The position numbers were made by a program, and so were the translations under genes. From Solidesulfovibrio carbinoliphilus subsp. oakridgensis (GTDB lineage: Bacteria; Desulfobacterota; Desulfovibrionia; Desulfovibrionales; Desulfovibrionaceae), in contig NZ_CM001368.1 of assembly GCF_000177215.2 (NCBI RefSeq), positions 3,479,625 to 3,543,624 of the forward strand: DNA of 64,000 nt, read 5' to 3'. Positions 19,386-27,572 of this stretch are shown piece by piece. The notes under the pieces are model-generated. The model did not search any database. It was given only the letters and a program-made list of their open reading frames with translations, and was not told where the DNA came from. Every line of letters begins with the position of its first letter. Position 1 is the stretch's first letter.

Positions 19386-20558
19386 TCAGCGCGGCATGAG
19401 GACGTAGGCCTTGGCCGTGCCCTTCATGAGGCCGGCCTGGTGGGCGGCCTTGTCCCCGGGGCCGAGGTAGAGGTCGAAATGGTTGCCGCGCATGCAGCCC
19501 GTGTCCTGGGCCATGACGAAGCCCGTAAACCGCTCGGGCGACGGGCTCGAAAAGCCGGGCAGGTCGCCGTCCACCACCAACAGCGTGCCGTAGGGCACGA
19601 ACCCCGGGTCCACGGCCACGCTGCAGTGGGGCGTCACCGGCACGCCCATGGCCCCGACCGGCGGGGTCTGGGAGGCCTTGAAATAGATGTAGCTCGGGTT
19701 GGCGGTCAGGTATTCCCGGATCTGGGCCGGGTTTTCCTCAAGGAAGCGGCGGATGCGCTGCATGCTCATCTCTTCCTCGGCGAAGCAGCCCCGGTTGACC
19801 ATGATCCGGCCGACGCCGACGTAGCGGTGGCCGTTGTTGCCGTCGAAAAGCGCATAGACCGTGGAGCCGTCCTCCACGTAGCGCAGCTTGCCCGAGCCCT
19901 GGACGTGGAGGAAAAAGACCGCGATCGGGTCCTTGGCAAAGCCCAGTTCCAGGCCCCGGCCCTTGAGGGCCCCCTTGTAGTCGATGGCCTCGCGGCTGTG
20001 GGTTTTGGCCAGGCTGCCGGGATTGCGGTAGATGGGCCAGACGTAGGGCCCGTGCGCGGTGCGCGAGACCTCGATGGTCGGCTCGTAGTAGCCGGTCAGG
20101 AGCGTGTCGGACTCCAGGGGCGCCCATGTGAAATACTTGGAAAGAATACTCGGATCACGGTCGAGTTCCGGCAGGATGCGGCGGAAGGTGGAAAGCGACT
20201 GGTGGAGCTGGCCCCAGGTCAGCCGGGCTCCGGGCCGGTCCACGGCCAGGGCGCCGGCGGGCTTCCGGGCGGCGTAGGCGATGGACCGGTCCACGGCCGG
20301 GGCCAGGGAGGCGAAACTCGGGATCTGCTGGCTGGCCGGGGTGAGACGCCCGGGCCAGGGGCCGGCCGCCGTCGCCTGGGGGCCGGGCGGCAACGGCTGG
20401 CCGGTCGTGGCCGGCGCCGGGGGGGGGCCGGGCCGCACGGCCGGGGCTTCGGAGCGTTCCCGGTCGGCCACGCCGGCGCAACCGGCGACCAGGCACAGGG
20501 CGAACAGGCAGACAAACCCGGCCAGGAGCCGGCGGACGGAGGGGGTGGGGCGCTTCAT
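19386..20558 (-). CDS. mltA: MltA-type membrane-bound lytic murein transglycosylase (lipoprotein)
   Basis: A 390-residue lipoprotein. The signal sequence ends in the lipobox LVAGC (Cys at about 26), followed by a Pro/Ala-rich linker. The MltA domain includes LLTGYYEPTIEVS, the FFLHVQGSGKL block, GRIMVNRGCFAEEEMSMQ and the 3D domain with the catalytic Asp in FVMAQDTGCMRGNHFDLYLGPG. It cleaves the beta-1,4 MurNAc-GlcNAc bond to 1,6-anhydro products and acts from the outer membrane in the periplasm. The gene lies about 70 bases after the DsrE gene on the same strand. The ATG at 20558 starts the signal peptide. Confidence 0.9.
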   Translation of the reverse strand: MKRPTPSVRRLLAGFVCLFALCLVAGCAGVADRERSEAPAVRPGPPPAPATTGQPLPPGPQATAAGPWPGRLTPASQQIPSFASLAPAVDRSIAYAARKPAGALAVDRPGARLTWGQLHQSLSTFRRILPELDRDPSILSKYFTWAPLESDTLLTGYYEPTIEVSRTAHGPYVWPIYRNPGSLAKTHSREAIDYKGALKGRGLELGFAKDPIAVFFLHVQGSGKLRYVEDGSTVYALFDGNNGHRYVGVGRIMVNRGCFAEEEMSMQRIRRFLEENPAQIREYLTANPSYIYFKASQTPPVGAMGVPVTPHCSVAVDPGFVPYGTLLVVDGDLPGFSSPSPERFTGFVMAQDTGCMRGNHFDLYLGPGDKAAHQAGLMKGTAKAYVLMPR

Positions 20559-20629
20559 GGCCCGGCTATAGCGCGGGGCCGGGGCGTTGGCAACGAAACC
20601 CGGCCCCCTGCCCGGTCCGCCGGACCGGG

Positions 20630-20950
20630 CTAGTAGTTGAGGATGCGATCCGCGGCCCGCATCTGGGCGTAGAGAAATTCCATGTTCGACAGCACGACCG
20701 GGGCTTTGGCTTCCACACCGTGGATGCCGAGGCACTTGCCTCAGGCGGCGAGCTTGCCCTCGCTGAGGCCAAAGAGCTTGGCCTGGGCGGCGATGGGGAA
20801 GGCGTCGCTGTCGCCCTGGCAGAGGTCCACGGCCGGCCCGTTCAGGAAGATGGTCACTTCCTCGCCCTTTTCGAGCAGGAAGTTGCCGAAGCGCACGGCG
20901 TTCCATTTGATTTCCGGGTCCGGGCTCGACAGGACGATCAGTATTTGCAT
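20630..20950 (-). CDS. DsrE-family protein with in-frame TGA, probable selenoprotein
   Basis: Read straight through one TGA, this is a 106-residue DsrE/DsrF-like protein. ATG 20950 has GGAGG upstream. The N-terminal part (ILIVLSSPDPEIKWNAVRFG, EVTIFLNGPAVDL) is a good match to the small sulfur-relay/DsrE family. The TGA (20743-20741, residue 70) falls in LAA-U-GKCLGIHG, exactly where family members have the first Cys of an ACGTC-type CxxC. The same frame then continues in family style (VVLSNMEFLYAQMRAADRILNY) to TAG at 20630. A hairpin with a GGU loop follows the TGA at SECIS distance. A conventional caller would end the protein at the TGA after 69 residues. The alternative is a nonsense mutation or sequencing error, but conservation after the TGA argues against decay. 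Likely role: thiol/selenol redox or sulfur transfer in the cytoplasm. Confidence 0.8.
20708..20743 (-). promoter_or_regulatory. Putative bacterial SECIS element
   Basis: On the mRNA strand the TGA is followed after 12 bases by a hairpin at 20728-20708. It has three G/C pairs, an A/A mismatch, a U-A pair, a 4-bp apical stem CCAC/GUGG and the loop GGU. Loop distance (22-24 bases after TGA) and loop guanines match the SelB-binding SECIS of bacterial formate dehydrogenase mRNAs. A competing 5-bp hairpin GAGGC-AAGT-GCCTC overlaps the TGA itself. Confidence 0.65.
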
Positions 20951-21052
20951 TTTCGATTCCTCCGGCCCATTGCAATAGAAAAATTCGATAGCCAGGGCAA
21001 TACCGAGTGGCGGCCGGAGGGAAGGCGCGGGGACGGGAGGGCGGCGCGCAGC

Positions 21053-21078
21053 GGGAACCCGCGTCGACGCGGGTTCCC
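21053..21078. terminator. 26-base perfect palindrome after the gene ending at 21092
   Basis: Bases 21053-21078 are fully self-complementary (GGGAACCCGCG arm around TCGA). The palindrome starts 13 bases after the minus-strand stop at 21092 and precedes the DsrE gene. It has no T-tract, so it may be a processing or stabilising hairpin rather than an intrinsic terminator. Confidence 0.5.
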
Positions 21079-21091
21079 GGGGCTGTTTCGC

Positions 21092-21466
21092 TTACGGCAG
21101 CGGATTGGTCCGGGCGTAGTGGAGCAGGTCTTCGTAGATCTGCTGGCAGGTGGCCACCGGCACGTCCGGGGCGAACAGGACCGTCGGCCGCTCGGTGGCG
21201 AACAGCTTGGCCCAGGGCTTGTTCTGGAGGTCGAGCCAGGCCCCGTAGCGGCCGTAGCTGATCACGCCCTGGACGGTCATGAGGCGCACCTCGAAGGATT
21301 CGTAGCCCATGGGGTCGGGCAGAACCGTCTGGGGCCGGCTTTCGTGGTAGGGCCCGGCCTGGGCGGAAAAGTAGAACCAGCCGCCGATCTGGATGTCCCC
21401 GAACCAGCGGTCCCCGTCCGGCAGCCTGTCCGTTTCCATGAGAAGCGTCCTGAAATCCTCGGCCAT
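21092..21466 (-). CDS. Conserved-looking hypothetical protein
   Basis: A 124-residue soluble protein that I do not recognise. It is rich in aromatic residues (DRWFGDIQIGGWFYFSAQAG, PWAKLFA), with no signal peptide, membrane helix or cysteine pair (one Cys, near the C-terminus). The start is ATG 21466, because AAGGAGG lies six bases upstream; an ATG at 21472 directly abuts the Shine-Dalgarno and is unlikely. It lies 55 bases after the phosphatase gene and 141 before the DsrE gene on the same strand, so it probably belongs to the same transcription unit. Codon use and clean boundaries support a real gene. Confidence 0.7.
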   Translation of the reverse strand: MAEDFRTLLMETDRLPDGDRWFGDIQIGGWFYFSAQAGPYHESRPQTVLPDPMGYESFEVRLMTVQGVISYGRYGAWLDLQNKPWAKLFATERPTVLFAPDVPVATCQQIYEDLLHYARTNPLP

Positions 21467-21521
21467 GCCCATCCTCCTTGGCGACTTGTGCCCCGGCTTG
21501 TAGCCCGGGGGGCCGGGCGGG

Positions 21522-22583
21522 TCAACGTCCGGACGGACCGGCCTTGGCCAGGAGGAACTTGAAGACCGAGGAGACGTAGCGACCGGACACCACGTCCGGC
21601 AGCGGAAAACGCGGCAAGGTCTCCTCGCCGATGGTCCCGGCCAGGGCCAGAAGCATCTGGCGGGACAGGGCGGCCAGGCCCGGCTCCAGGGTCTGCTCCC
21701 ACAGGGCGGCGGCCGCCTCGGCCGGCAGGCCGGAAAGCAGGCAGACGAGCGGGCGGTTGGCGAAGATCCGGCAATTGCCCTCGAAGGACAGCGGACAAAG
21801 CCGCGTCCAGGCCGACAGGCAGTGCGGGCTGGCCTCGCCGTAGAGGGCGTTGAGGCGGGCCATTTCCCGGGAGGCCTCGGCCGCGTCCTCCATGACCGTC
21901 AGGCGCACTTCGCTTGGCAGGCCGATGTTCACGCGGTGGCTGACATGCACGGCCTCGGCCAGGGAGAGGGTCAACGGCCGGCGGCAGCATTGGGCGTGGT
22001 CCCGGCCGCACCGGGGCAGGCCCTTGGCCGCCAGGCGGGCGGTGGCCACGAGTCTGGCGTAGTCGTTTAAAAACGGGGCCAGATCGACCCGCCGGCCGGA
22101 TTCGAGGCTCGGCTCGCGCACGGTCAGCCGGCCGGCCGCCTTGCCGTAGCGGCGGATCGTCCACCACTGGTCGAAATTGGCCGGCTTGGCCCGCAGGGGA
22201 CGCAGCACCTTGGCGGCCAGCCTGTGGCCCAGGCCCCGGCGCAGGAGGTAGGCGTTTAAGACCGTGCCGGTGCGGCCGATGCCGTGGCGGCAGTGGATGA
22301 GGACCTTTTTGCCGAGGTAGACGGCCTCGTCGAGCCAGGCGAGGGCCCCTTCGAGGGCCGGCAGGTCCGGGGCCTTTTCGTCCGGGATCGGCAGGTAGCG
22401 GACCTCGAACCCGGAGGCGGCCTCGATGTCGTGGAGGTCGCAGAATTCGGCGCACAGGTTGAGGATGGCCGTCACCCCCTGTTCCTTCAGGGAATCGAGC
22501 TGCTCGTAGGACATGGGGGCGCCGCCGACGGCGATGTGGCCCGTCACCCAGGTCAGGGGGTAGGCGTGGAAGGTTGCCGGCAT
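21522..22583 (-). CDS. Dual-specificity/tyrosine phosphatase fused to a YkgJ-like cysteine domain
   Basis: A 353-residue cytosolic protein. Residues 1-150 form a cysteine phosphatase of the dual-specificity type: the P-loop is IHCRHGIGRTG (HCx5R, nucleophile Cys98, Arg104), with a candidate general acid Asp68 in PIPDEKAPD. Residues 190-285 carry a cysteine pattern C192, C199, C200, C255, C263, C271, C281, ending in NCRIFANRPLVC. This resembles the YkgJ zinc/iron-chelating domain (CxIYxxRPxxC). The gene starts seven bases after the PEP-utilizer-like gene, so the two are co-transcribed. A phosphatase reversing phosphorylation within this operon is a reasonable guess; the substrate is unknown. 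Confidence 0.8.
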   Translation of the reverse strand: MPATFHAYPLTWVTGHIAVGGAPMSYEQLDSLKEQGVTAILNLCAEFCDLHDIEAASGFEVRYLPIPDEKAPDLPALEGALAWLDEAVYLGKKVLIHCRHGIGRTGTVLNAYLLRRGLGHRLAAKVLRPLRAKPANFDQWWTIRRYGKAAGRLTVREPSLESGRRVDLAPFLNDYARLVATARLAAKGLPRCGRDHAQCCRRPLTLSLAEAVHVSHRVNIGLPSEVRLTVMEDAAEASREMARLNALYGEASPHCLSAWTRLCPLSFEGNCRIFANRPLVCLLSGLPAEAAAALWEQTLEPGLAALSRQMLLALAGTIGEETLPRFPLPDVVSGRYVSSVFKFLLAKAGPSGR

Positions 22584-22589
22584 GGCCGG

Positions 22590-25079
22590 TCACCGGTCCG
22601 TGCGCGCCAGGAATCGGTCCACCCAGGCGTCGGCGTCGGCCTCGCCCGACAGGCGCATGTCGAGCAGGCGGGTGGCGGCCAGCAGGCAGCCGAGCATGGC
22701 CAGCCGCTTCTGGACCAGGTGCTCCGGCACCCGGGCGAGGGAAGCGTCGAGGAGGTCGCCCGAGGTCCTGACGGTGAAGCCGAAGTGGGTGAGGATGCGG
22801 CGCACGCAGGAAAGGCGCAGGGTGCGCTGCTCGTAGCCGGCCCCGCCGCCCTTGAACCGGAAATTGACGAAGTTCTGGCTTTCGGCCGGGCCGCACAGGG
22901 CGTCGACCACGGTGAAGTGGTAGCCGAAGCGGAGCATGACGTGGGCGTAGAGGTCGGAGACCACGGCATAGCTGGCCAGATGCTTGGAGTCGCTGGCGAA
23001 GATGCCGCCGCTGGTCTGGTCGAAGGCCGTGTCGTCGGTGATGGGCGGGCCCTCGGGCCAGGGGGTGTCGTCGGCGGCCAGGCCCGACCACAGGGCCCAC
23101 ATGGGCGCGCTTCGGATCTGGTCCGGGCGCAGTTCCTTGTCCTTGGCCGCGGACTCGAACACCCCGCCGCCGAGGTCCAGGAGGTACATGGTCATGGGCA
23201 GGTGGCTTTTGAGCTTTCTGGCCGAGGCCAGGCCGCGCGCCCCGGGGCCGACCAGGGAGAACATCTCGGTCACGGCCTTTTCATGGGCGAAGCGCACGAT
23301 GTCGTGGAGGGATTTGACCCGGGAAGGCGCGAAGTCCGGGGAGGCCGGGTCGGTCAGGGTCAGGCCGGCGATGAGCGGCACCAGCCGGCCGAGGCGCTCG
23401 GCCACGGGCGAGCCCTCGCTCGGCCGGTTCTGGCGCGGCCGGGCCAGGAGCGAGGCCACCCGGCCGGGGTAGACGGCCCCGGCGTCGGCGTCCACGGTCA
23501 CCACCGCGCCCTCGGCGAGGGCGTGGAAGGCGTCCTCGACGCCCGTGACCACGGGCAGGCCGAGCTCCCGGGCCACGGAGGCGAAATGTCCGGCCCGGCT
23601 GCCGGCGACGGCCACCACGGCGGCCAGCCGGTCGGCCGCCCGGGCCAGGGCCGGCGGCAGGGTCGGGGTCACGAGGACCGTGCCCGGGGGGATGTCCGCC
23701 ACGTCGAGGACGGTGGCGGCAAAGCGCACGGTGCCGGCGGCCGCGCCGCCCGAGGCCCGGCCGCCGCCGACGACCAGGGGCGGGACGTCCGGCCGGGGCG
23801 GGGGAGCCACGGCGGGTGCGCCCTCCACGGCCATGGGCCGGGACTGGAGCACGGTGAGGGCGCCGGCCGGCCCAAGGACCCATTCCACGTCCTGGGGCGC
23901 CTCAAAGGCGTTTTCGAGGGCCAGTCCCAGGGCGGCCAGCTTCCGGGCCGCGGCCTCGGGCAGGACCGGAGCGTCCAGGGTGTGGCGGTCGAGGAGAATA
24001 TGGGGCGGCCGGCGGGACAGGGCCAGGCGCTCGGGCGTGGTCGCCCCCCCGACCAGGTCCGCGCCGAGGCCCGGCACGGCATAGGCGGCCATGGGCGCGT
24101 CCTCGTCGGCGCTGTCGCGGGTGTAGAGCACCCCCGAGGCCACGGCCGGCACCATGGGCAGGAAAAGGACGGCCATGGGCGTTTCCTCGTCCGCATAGCC
24201 GGTCAGGACCCGGTAGGTGATGGCCTTGGCCGCGTACTTGCCGGCAACGACCCGGAGGTAGGCCGTGGCGGCCTCGTCCGGCGGAACGTCGAGGAGGCTC
24301 TCGTACTGGCCGGCGAAGGAGGCCCGGCCGTCCTCGGCCACGGCCGAGCTGCGGGCGGCCAGAAGGAGCGGCTCGCCGTCCGGGCCGACGGCCAGGGCCC
24401 GGGCGGCTTCGGCCAGCGGCCCGGCCACCTCGTCGGGGAGCCTGGCCCCGAGGATGAGCCGCCGGATCTCGGCGGCCGCCTCGGCCAGCTCGTTTGGCCG
24501 GGCCAGATCCACGCGCCGCAGCCACCGGTCGATTTTGGGGCGCAGCTCGCCTGCTTCGAGGAAATAGCGGAAGGCCCCGGTGGTGACCACGAATCCCGGC
24601 GGCACGGCCACCCGGCCAAGCCGGCCGGCCCGGGCCAGATTGGCGGCCTTGCCCCCGGCCCGGGCCGCGTCCCCGGCCACCTCGGGGAGCGGCACGACAA
24701 AGGGCGGGGCCATGTCCCCGGCCGGCACATCGAGCGCCATCTGGACGTAGAAATCCACCTTCTTGGCGTATTCCGGCAGGTCCAGGTGGTGGGCCGGGGA
24801 GAGCCTCGTGAGCCGGGCCACCATCTCCTCCACCGAGATCCGCAGCCGGCGGGCCAGATGGACGACCCGGGCCCAGTCCACGGCCGCCTGGCCGTAGTGG
24901 ATGTCCTCGATGGCCGCGATCAGCTCCAGACAGGCGTCGTCAAAGCGCAAAAGCTCCCGAAAGGCGTTGTACTTCTCGCGAAGGAGCACGCCCGGGGCGA
25001 AAACCTGGTAGGTCCAGCGTCGAAAGAGTTCCTTGGAAAACACGAACAACCCGCTATCAGCCGTTTGGGGGGCCGGCAA
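22590..25079 (-). CDS. PEP/pyruvate-binding-domain protein (PEP-synthase-like)
   Basis: A protein of about 829 residues. After about 130 helical residues comes a PPDK-N type nucleotide/pyruvate-binding region (GGKAANLARAG, VPPGFVVTTGAF, ARSSAVAEDGRASFAGQYES, and later DVEWVLGPAGALTVLQSRPM). A phosphohistidine swivel domain follows, with GSRAGHFASVARELGLPVV and the candidate His498. The PEP-binding TIM barrel of true PEP synthase or PPDK is missing; the C-terminal 240 residues are a different domain (FAPSRVKSLHDIVRFAHE, PMWALWSG). So the classical reaction is unlikely. The frame begins at TTG 25079, inside the receiver gene and close behind GAGGAGG; GTG 25043 is an alternative start. It sits in a kinase/receiver/phosphatase operon, suggesting a regulated phosphotransfer role. 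Confidence 0.8.
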   Translation of the reverse strand: MPAPQTADSGLFVFSKELFRRWTYQVFAPGVLLREKYNAFRELLRFDDACLELIAAIEDIHYGQAAVDWARVVHLARRLRISVEEMVARLTRLSPAHHLDLPEYAKKVDFYVQMALDVPAGDMAPPFVVPLPEVAGDAARAGGKAANLARAGRLGRVAVPPGFVVTTGAFRYFLEAGELRPKIDRWLRRVDLARPNELAEAAAEIRRLILGARLPDEVAGPLAEAARALAVGPDGEPLLLAARSSAVAEDGRASFAGQYESLLDVPPDEAATAYLRVVAGKYAAKAITYRVLTGYADEETPMAVLFLPMVPAVASGVLYTRDSADEDAPMAAYAVPGLGADLVGGATTPERLALSRRPPHILLDRHTLDAPVLPEAAARKLAALGLALENAFEAPQDVEWVLGPAGALTVLQSRPMAVEGAPAVAPPPRPDVPPLVVGGGRASGGAAAGTVRFAATVLDVADIPPGTVLVTPTLPPALARAADRLAAVVAVAGSRAGHFASVARELGLPVVTGVEDAFHALAEGAVVTVDADAGAVYPGRVASLLARPRQNRPSEGSPVAERLGRLVPLIAGLTLTDPASPDFAPSRVKSLHDIVRFAHEKAVTEMFSLVGPGARGLASARKLKSHLPMTMYLLDLGGGVFESAAKDKELRPDQIRSAPMWALWSGLAADDTPWPEGPPITDDTAFDQTSGGIFASDSKHLASYAVVSDLYAHVMLRFGYHFTVVDALCGPAESQNFVNFRFKGGGAGYEQRTLRLSCVRRILTHFGFTVRTSGDLLDASLARVPEHLVQKRLAMLGCLLAATRLLDMRLSGEADADAWVDRFLARTDR

Positions 25080-25428
25080 GCGCCTCCTCGACCTTGCGCT
25101 CGAGCTCTTCCTTGTCGATGGGCTTCACGCAGTACTCGCAGGCCCCGAGCCGCACCGATTCCCGGGCCGTCTCCAGGGTGGGATAGCCCGTCAGCATGAT
25201 GACCCGGGTGTCCGGGGACCGCTTCCTGATCTCCTCGAGCACTTCCACGCCGCTCATCTTCTTGAGTTTCATGTCGAGGATGGCCAGATCCGGCTTCTTT
25301 TTGGCCACATGGGCCAGGGCTTCCTCTTCCTCGGTAAACACGCCGACCGTGTGTCCCTTGCGTTCGAGGATGCGCTTTATGACCACGCCGGCGTCGATGA
25401 CGTCGTCGAGCACGATGATTGCTGCCAT
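25057..25428 (-). CDS. Single-domain response regulator
   Basis: A 123-residue receiver without output domain: acidic pair in IIVLDDV (D8, D9), phosphoacceptor D52 in AILDMKLKKMSG, Thr in MLTGYPT and Lys in YCVKPI. It begins five bases after the histidine kinase stop and overlaps the maximal frame of the PEP-utilizer-like gene. It is the evident target of the kinase at 25434. With no DNA-binding domain, it probably acts on a protein, perhaps the downstream PEP-utilizer-like protein or phosphatase. Confidence 0.9.
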   Translation of the reverse strand: MAAIIVLDDVIDAGVVIKRILERKGHTVGVFTEEEEALAHVAKKKPDLAILDMKLKKMSGVEVLEEIRKRSPDTRVIMLTGYPTLETARESVRLGACEYCVKPIDKEELERKVEEALAGPPNG

Positions 25429-25433
25429 GGGCG

Positions 25434-27572
25434 TTATCCCTCCACGGGACCGGCGGCCTCTTTGCCGCCGAGGGTTTCTTCATGGTCCAGGGGCAGGTCC
25501 ACGGTGAAGACCGTGCCCGGCCCGGCCCCGTTCCCAGAATCGTCGGCCGGGAGGGCGGCGTCGAAAAATCCGGCCGGCACCGGGCTTGCCACCGTGATCG
25601 TGCCGCCGTGGTCCTTGATGATGCCAAAGGACACGGACAAGCCGAGCCCGGTGCCCTGGCCCACGGGCTTGGTGGTGAAAAAGGGGTCGAAGATGCGGCT
25701 CTGGTTGTCCGGGGAGATGCCGGGGCCCGTGTCCGCGAACCAGGCCGTGACCTTCTGCTCGGCGGCGAAAAGCCGCGAGCGGACAAGAAGCGTGCCGCCC
25801 TTCCTGTCCAGGGCGTCGCGGGCGTTGGCCAGCAGGTTGATCCAGACCTGCTTGAGCTTTTCCGGGTCGCCGTAAATGATGGGCATGCGTTCGTCGAGGT
25901 CCGTGGCAATGGCCGCCTGGTCCAGGGAAAAGGCGTGCCGCACCAGGGTGACGGCCTCCATGAGGGAATTGTTGAAACACATTTCGATCTTGGCGCTTTC
26001 GGCCTGCCGGGAGAACCCGAGCAAATCGGCCACGATTTTCCGGCAGACCTTGGCCTGTTTCTCGATGGTTTGCAAATCCACCAGGATCTGGCTGTCGGGC
26101 GGCACGTCCTCCTGGAGGAGCTGGGAGTAGCCGAGGATGACGCCAAGGGGGGTGTTGATCTCGTGGGCCACGCCCCCGGCCAGCTTGCCGAGGGACTCCA
26201 TCTTCTGGGCCTGGATGAGCTGTTCCTGGAACTGCTTGAGCTGGGTGACGTCGCGGGCGGTGCGCAAAAGCCCGATGGCCCGGCCGGACGCGTCCGTGAC
26301 CGGCACCCGGACCACGTGGAGCCAGACCGGGGCCCCGCCCCGGCGCAGCTGCACCTCGCGGTCGCTCGGGCGGCCGGAGGTCAGGACGAGCCTGTTTTCG
26401 CCGTGCATGGCCGCGCCTTCGTCGGCCGGGAAGACCTGCTCGTCCGTGGCCCCGACGATGGCCTGGGCGTCCCGGCCGACAAAGGTGGCAAAGGCCCGGT
26501 TGACGGCCAGGTAGGTCAGGCGCTCATCCAGAAGGCAGACGAGGTCCGGCGTGGCGTCGAGGATGGTGCGCAAAAGCCGCTCCTGGCGGGTGAGCACCCG
26601 CTCGGCCCGGCGCAGTTCGTCGAGGTGGGTCTTGAGCGACACGGCCATGACGTCGAAGGTCTCGGCCAGGTCCTGGATCTCGTCGCCCTTCTGCTCCCGG
26701 TAGACCGGGCAGGCCCGGCAGGAGTCCGGGCCGTCGCGATAGAGGTCCGGGGAGGCCGTCAGCCAGCAGCGGCGGTCGCGGTCGCCGTGGGCCGGGCAGG
26801 CGGCCTTGTCGCAGGCCATGATGGCCGAGCAGGCGTCCTCGGTCCGGGGGCCGGTGCGCAGGTCCAGGTTGCCCTTGACCACCTCCTCGGCGTGGATCTT
26901 CAAGCGGTTTATCCGCTCGGTGACCCGCCGGGCGAAGAGCGTCGACGGGGCCAGCGCCGCCACCATGGCCAGGGCCGAATAGAAGACGATCATGAGGGCC
27001 AGCCGGTCGGCCGCGGCCTCGGCCTTGGTGCGCGAGAGCCCGATGCGGGCCGTGCCGAAGGGCGTGCCCACGATGACCACCGGCGCGGCGAAGTCGTCGA
27101 TCAGTTCCCGGCCGGTGTCGAGGAGCTGGATGTGGGGCGCGCCGCCGGCCGGGGCGTTGGCGTCGGTCAGCTCCACCGGAAAGCCGTCCCGGAAGGTGTG
27201 GACCAGCACCCGGCCGTCCCGGTCGAGGATGAAGGCGTAGACGATGTCGTCCACCTTCCTGAGCTCGTCGACCATGTTTTTGAGCCGCAAGAGATCCATG
27301 GACAGCATGGCGTCCGAGACCCGCATGGCCAGATTCTCGGACAGGACCAGGCCGCGCTTTCTGGTCTCGGCCTGGAGCGACTGGGCGGCCGCCCGCCAGG
27401 TCAGGTAGGCCAGCGGTATGCTCACGAGCCCGACGATGAGCACGATGCCGCAGTTGATCTTGGTCCGAAAGCTCAGGCGCGACAGGCTCGGAAAGCGCGG
27501 CAGGCAGGACAGGCCCGTCAGGCGGGCCAGCCGCGCCCCCGCCAGGCGCAGGAGGCGGGGGGGGCGGATCAT
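25434..27572 (-). CDS. Membrane histidine kinase with cysteine-rich insertion in HAMP
   Basis: A 712-residue protein. Transmembrane helices near 41-60 and 191-212 enclose a periplasmic domain of about 130 residues. A HAMP segment follows, interrupted by an insert with six cysteines (C248, C254, C259, C269, C285, C288; final pair in DSCRACPVY). HAMP resumes with GDEIQDLAETFDVMA. A PAS domain (335-450), the H-box GGVAHEINTPLGVILGYSQ (His470) and an ATPase domain (NLLANARDAL, GTGLGLSVSFG) complete it. The cysteine cluster suggests a metal or Fe-S site, so redox sensing is possible. The ATG overlaps the stop of the PhnD-like gene by four bases (ATGA), indicating that the binding protein feeds this kinase. 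Confidence 0.9.
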   Translation of the reverse strand: MIRPPRLLRLAGARLARLTGLSCLPRFPSLSRLSFRTKINCGIVLIVGLVSIPLAYLTWRAAAQSLQAETRKRGLVLSENLAMRVSDAMLSMDLLRLKNMVDELRKVDDIVYAFILDRDGRVLVHTFRDGFPVELTDANAPAGGAPHIQLLDTGRELIDDFAAPVVIVGTPFGTARIGLSRTKAEAAADRLALMIVFYSALAMVAALAPSTLFARRVTERINRLKIHAEEVVKGNLDLRTGPRTEDACSAIMACDKAACPAHGDRDRRCWLTASPDLYRDGPDSCRACPVYREQKGDEIQDLAETFDVMAVSLKTHLDELRRAERVLTRQERLLRTILDATPDLVCLLDERLTYLAVNRAFATFVGRDAQAIVGATDEQVFPADEGAAMHGENRLVLTSGRPSDREVQLRRGGAPVWLHVVRVPVTDASGRAIGLLRTARDVTQLKQFQEQLIQAQKMESLGKLAGGVAHEINTPLGVILGYSQLLQEDVPPDSQILVDLQTIEKQAKVCRKIVADLLGFSRQAESAKIEMCFNNSLMEAVTLVRHAFSLDQAAIATDLDERMPIIYGDPEKLKQVWINLLANARDALDRKGGTLLVRSRLFAAEQKVTAWFADTGPGISPDNQSRIFDPFFTTKPVGQGTGLGLSVSFGIIKDHGGTITVASPVPAGFFDAALPADDSGNGAGPGTVFTVDLPLDHEETLGGKEAAGPVEG

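Noticed and set aside
20566-20772. Overlapping minus-strand frame as the end of a frameshifted DsrE gene
   Set aside because: The family-like sequence after the TGA continues in the original frame, so read-through at TGA explains it better than a frameshift.
22284-25199. Plus-strand open frame of about 971 codons
   Set aside because: Antisense to the phosphatase and PEP-utilizer-like genes, with low-complexity Gly/His/Ala composition and no recognisable domain.
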